This document shows, piece after piece, positions 5,737-7,939 of a stretch of DNA of 7,939 nt. How positions within the stretch are numbered: the first letter of the stretch is position 1; every line of letters begins with the position of its first letter. A program made the position numbers and the translations under genes. The notes beneath the pieces are model-generated. The model was not told where the DNA came from. It did no database searches and was given only the letters and a program-made list of their open reading frames with translations. The DNA comes from Actinomycetota bacterium (lineage in GTDB: Bacteria; Actinomycetota; Actinomycetes; Propionibacteriales; Propionibacteriaceae), in assembly GCA_016213595.1 (NCBI GenBank), contig JACRAA010000390.1, positions 1 through 7,939 on the forward strand, read 5' to 3'.

Positions 5737-6340
5737 GCACGAACCGGTCGCCATCCGCGACGAAGCCCATCGACTCGAGGAACCGGCGGTGGGTGTCCGT
5801 ACCGGCCCGGGCGGCGATCTCGCGAAGACCGGCCGCACGCAGCTGGCGTGAGCCACCGCTCTCGTACAGCCACCGTCCCAGCCTGCTGTCCCGGAAGGCC
5901 GGCAGGACATAGTCGAGGTGCACGTTGAGCCGGTCGTCCTGCTGGCTGCCCAGCAAGGCCCCGGCCGGCATGCCGTCGCGCATGTACACGTAGGCCACGT
6001 CGTTCGGCAGGTTGACGGTGAAGTCCGGCTGCGACTTGCGGATGTCGGAGATGTGGGCGTTGAGGAAGTCGATGAGGAACGGCGCGTCGACCTCCACGGG
6101 GACGAGGCCGAACTCGTGCGACGTGGTGAACTCCCGGTACAGGTGCCACGCGTGGATGCCGACGATCACGAGGTTAGTGATGAGGACGGGCCAGGCCTGG
6201 ATGAAGAGCCCGTACACGGCCGTGACGATCGCGCCCGCGACGGAGACCAGGCGCAGCGGCACGATGCGCCGCATCATGAACGACAGCACCACGAGGATGC
6301 TCCCGGCATAGCCGATCAGCTGGACCATCGTCGCGGACAT
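5726..6340 (-). CDS. YgjV-like membrane domain fused to a GNAT-like domain
   Basis: The 204-residue protein has two parts. Residues 1-70 contain three membrane helices (about 5-23, 29-47 and 50-67) ending in WHLYRE, resembling the small inner-membrane YgjV family. Residues about 78-204 look like a compact GNAT acetyltransferase: an N-terminal helix region, the strand DVAYVYMRDGMPAGALLG (114-131), LNVHLDYVLPAFRDSRLG (138-155) and a C-terminal THRRFLESMGFV (183-194), typical of the last GNAT helix and strand. The acetyl-CoA loop, normally RGxGxG, reads RDSRLG (150-155), so its first glycines are lost. It may be a membrane-tethered acetyltransferase or a non-catalytic sensor descended from one. 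It is 39 nt downstream of the MFS gene on the same strand, but a TACGAT box before its ATG could give it its own transcript. No Shine-Dalgarno is present. Confidence 0.8.
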   Translation of the reverse strand: MSATMVQLIGYAGSILVVLSFMMRRIVPLRLVSVAGAIVTAVYGLFIQAWPVLITNLVIVGIHAWHLYREFTTSHEFGLVPVEVDAPFLIDFLNAHISDIRKSQPDFTVNLPNDVAYVYMRDGMPAGALLGSQQDDRLNVHLDYVLPAFRDSRLGRWLYESGGSRQLRAAGLREIAARAGTDTHRRFLESMGFVADGDRFVRRL

Positions 6341-6346
6341 GAGGGC

Positions 6347-6352
6347 ATCGTA
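6347..6352 (-). promoter_or_regulatory. Candidate -10 box (TACGAT) for the YgjV-GNAT gene
   Basis: On the minus strand TACGAT ends 6 nt before the ATG at 6340, the same arrangement as at 1140 and 3511. It lies in the 39-nt gap behind the MFS gene and could start a leaderless transcript independent of the operon. A -35 is not evident. Confidence 0.35.
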
Positions 6353-6379
6353 CGGGTACGGGCCAGGGGACCCGAGCGG

Positions 6380-7564
6380 TCAGCGGCGCTCGATACGGCG
6401 CAGGATGAGCACCAGCCCGACGAGGGCCACGGCGTTGATGCCGACGATGAGGGTCATGGCCCACTCCGGGCCCGCCTCGTACGCGAGCCCGAGGAGGCCG
6501 CCCGCGAGCAGGAGCCCGAGACCGCGGACGAGCGCGAGCCAGCCGAACGCCGAGGCGCGGGTCGAGGACGGCACGATCTCGCTGACGACGGCCTTCACGG
6601 TCGAGTCCAGGACACCGTTGACGATGCCCCAGATCGCGACGCCGACCCAGAGCAGTGTCACGTTGCTCGTGAACGCGGCCGCTGCGGCTGCCGCGGCGAG
6701 GGTGACGGCGATGAGGACCCGGGACCCGTACGCGTCGTACAGGCGGCCGACGAGGACGCCGCTCAGCCCGTCGACGGCCATCGCCAGGGCGAACAGCAAG
6801 GGGATCGTCGCATCGACCGCGAGGTGCCGGTCCAGGGCGTGGAACGCGATGAGCGGGAACGACGCGACGCCGGCCGAGAGCACGGCGACCGTCGCGACGT
6901 ACTGCCAGAAGACGACGGGCAGTCGCGGCGCCGCGGCGAGCGGCGACGGCTGCGTCTCGGACGGGGCGGGTTCCTGGTCAGGCGACTCGTAGTCCCGCGG
7001 CTCAGGGACCCGCGAGCGCAGCCAGGCGAGCATGATCATCAGGAGGACGCCGGGGACCGCGAGGATCGCGAACGCGAGCCGGTAGTCGCCCTCGCGCCAG
7101 CTGAGGACCGCGGCGAGCAGCAGCGGGCCGAGCAGGGCTCCGGTCTGGTCGAGCGCCTGGTGGACCCCGAACGCACTCCCGCGACCGGTCTTCGCCGCGG
7201 CGTACGAGAGCAGCGTGTCCTTGGCCGGCGACCGTACGGCCTTGCCGAGACGCTCGGTGCCGTACAGGACGAGCGCCGGCGCGAGGGCGCCGGTGACGCC
7301 GATGAGCGGGACGCTGAGCACGGTCATGGCGTAGCCGAGGATCGTCCAGGTCCAGTAGCGACGCGTACGCCCTACGGCGTAGCCCGTGACGACCCGAAGC
7401 CCGTACCCGATGAACTCGCCCGCGCCGGCGACGAGGCCCACGAGCGTTGCGGAGGCCCCGAGCGTCGCGAGGTACGGCCCGATGATGCTCCGCGCGCCCT
7501 CGTACACCATGTCGGCGAGCAGGCTGACGATGCCGAACGCGACGACGAAGCGCCACGGACGCAT
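6380..7564 (-). CDS. Major facilitator superfamily transporter
   Basis: The 394-residue protein fits a 12-helix MFS transporter of normal length: six helices to about residue 182, a Pro/Glu-rich cytoplasmic loop (183-216), and six more to about 388. Motif A-like loops occur between helices 2 and 3 (GYAVGRTRRYW, 61-71) and between helices 8 and 9 (GRLYDAYGSR, 273-282). TERLGKAVRSPAKDTLLS (103-120), with two basic residues and an acidic one, is a conserved feature after helix 4 in one group of MFS proteins. The substrate is unknown; drug or metabolite efflux is a guess. An Ala-only stretch (290-297) lies in helix 9. The ATG at 7564 gives a proper first helix (RPWRFVVAFGIVSLL). The frame is open to 7738, but that extension overlaps the upstream gene and is not protein-like. 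It has no clear ribosome binding site and is probably an operon member, 49 nt after the preceding gene. Confidence 0.9.
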   Translation of the reverse strand: MRPWRFVVAFGIVSLLADMVYEGARSIIGPYLATLGASATLVGLVAGAGEFIGYGLRVVTGYAVGRTRRYWTWTILGYAMTVLSVPLIGVTGALAPALVLYGTERLGKAVRSPAKDTLLSYAAAKTGRGSAFGVHQALDQTGALLGPLLLAAVLSWREGDYRLAFAILAVPGVLLMIMLAWLRSRVPEPRDYESPDQEPAPSETQPSPLAAAPRLPVVFWQYVATVAVLSAGVASFPLIAFHALDRHLAVDATIPLLFALAMAVDGLSGVLVGRLYDAYGSRVLIAVTLAAAAAAAAFTSNVTLLWVGVAIWGIVNGVLDSTVKAVVSEIVPSSTRASAFGWLALVRGLGLLLAGGLLGLAYEAGPEWAMTLIVGINAVALVGLVLILRRIERR

Positions 7565-7613
7565 GAGCGTTGATGGGTCGGCCCGGTCTGACGGGCGCGG
7601 CGTGCTCAACCAG

Positions 7614-7939
7614 TCACCAGGAGAGGGCTCGGCCGGCGTCGGGCCCGAGCGCCGCGCGCAGAGCCTGCAGCGACTCGGGGACCACGATGACCACGGCGTG
7701 CGGGTCGCCGTCAAGGAGTCGGCGAGCTCTGGCCTCAAGAGTCTCCGGCCCGGGTCCGGCCGGGAGCAGGAGGAGGGTGCGGTCGTTGGCCTCGTTCGTC
7801 CAGCGTCCGCTCAGCGCCAGGTACCACTGTTGCGCGTTGATCGGGTGGAAGCTCTGGTCGTTCTCGAGAGGACTGACGAAGACAGGGTTTGCGCCGGGTG
7901 GCACGGCAACGCGCGTCGCCGCCCAGATCTGGAGGTCGA
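7614..7939 (-). CDS. C-terminal part of an unidentified protein, possibly a GT-C-like membrane glycosyltransferase
   Basis: The frame is open from the right edge to a TGA at 7614-7616, giving 108 complete codons, so the start lies outside the window. A GTG at 7904 could start a 96-residue protein, but the sequence before it (DLQIWAATRVAVP) continues smoothly and no ribosome binding site precedes it, so a larger protein is more likely. The visible part reads as a soluble alpha/beta domain: IWAATRVAVPPGANPVFVSP, then SFHPINAQQWYLALSGRWTN, and later AVVIVVPESLQALR. The pattern 'W... P.ga...vsP....sFh....q' resembles the C-terminal soluble domain of multi-membrane-helix sugar transferases, where such a segment follows the last helix. 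That comparison is from memory and weak. It is the first visible gene of the minus-strand group leading into the MFS gene. Confidence 0.6.
   Translation of the reverse strand, partial: DLQIWAATRVAVPPGANPVFVSPLENDQSFHPINAQQWYLALSGRWTNEANDRTLLLLPAGPGPETLEARARRLLDGDPHAVVIVVPESLQALRAALGPDAGRALSW

Noticed and set aside
5918..7573. 551-codon frame on the plus strand
   Set aside because: Asp/Arg/Glu-rich antisense shadow of the MFS and YgjV-GNAT genes, whose membrane helices and motifs are clear.
7581..7596. Hairpin GCCCG/CGGGC with 6-nt loop before the MFS gene
   Set aside because: Only a 5-bp stem, no T-run, and located within an apparent operon; likely chance in GC-rich DNA.
7565..7738. N-terminal extension of the MFS protein
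   Set aside because: Overlaps the upstream gene by more than 100 bp and lacks hydrophobic or family-like content; the first helix begins right after the ATG at 7564.

Overview
The window is 7.9 kb of GC-rich chromosomal DNA with dense coding on both strands, short gaps, GTG as well as ATG starts, and several genes without a Shine-Dalgarno sequence whose ATG lies 6-7 nt after a TAnnnT box. These traits fit a high-GC Actinomycetota genome, perhaps of the Nocardioidaceae/Propionibacteriales type. The phylum is fairly secure; the family is a guess. No tRNA, rRNA, CRISPR array, transposase, phage gene or integration site was seen, so this looks like ordinary chromosome with some unusual proteins.

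Layout from left to right. (1) 1-959, minus: N-terminal part of a secreted protein made of tandem Ig-like (He_PIG-type) domains; the long open plus-strand frame over it is an antisense shadow. Its 5' leader holds a duplicated 33/34-nt element with hairpin potential. (2) 1152-1661, plus: macrodomain protein of the YmdB/MacroD type. (3) 1683-3293, minus: an orphan RbsA-like tandem ABC ATPase with no permease or binding protein beside it and one degenerate ATP site. (4) 3524-5704, plus: a three-gene cluster, DinB-fold protein, small ParB/Srx-like protein with a duplicated start region, and a CPA2-type cation/proton antiporter. (5) 7939-5726, minus: a likely operon of the C-terminal part of an unidentified protein (running off the window), an MFS transporter, and a membrane-anchored GNAT-like protein with a YgjV-type N-terminal domain.

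No complete new defence or biosynthetic system is evident. The items most worth a second look are the complementary degeneration of the ABC ATPase, the YgjV-GNAT fusion, the tandem duplication that gives the ParB-like gene its own ribosome binding site, the duplicated hairpin leader of the Ig-domain gene, and the shared TACGnT-N6/7-ATG arrangement at three genes. Functional links between neighbours (macrodomain and ABC ATPase; ParB-like protein and antiporter) are inference from position only.
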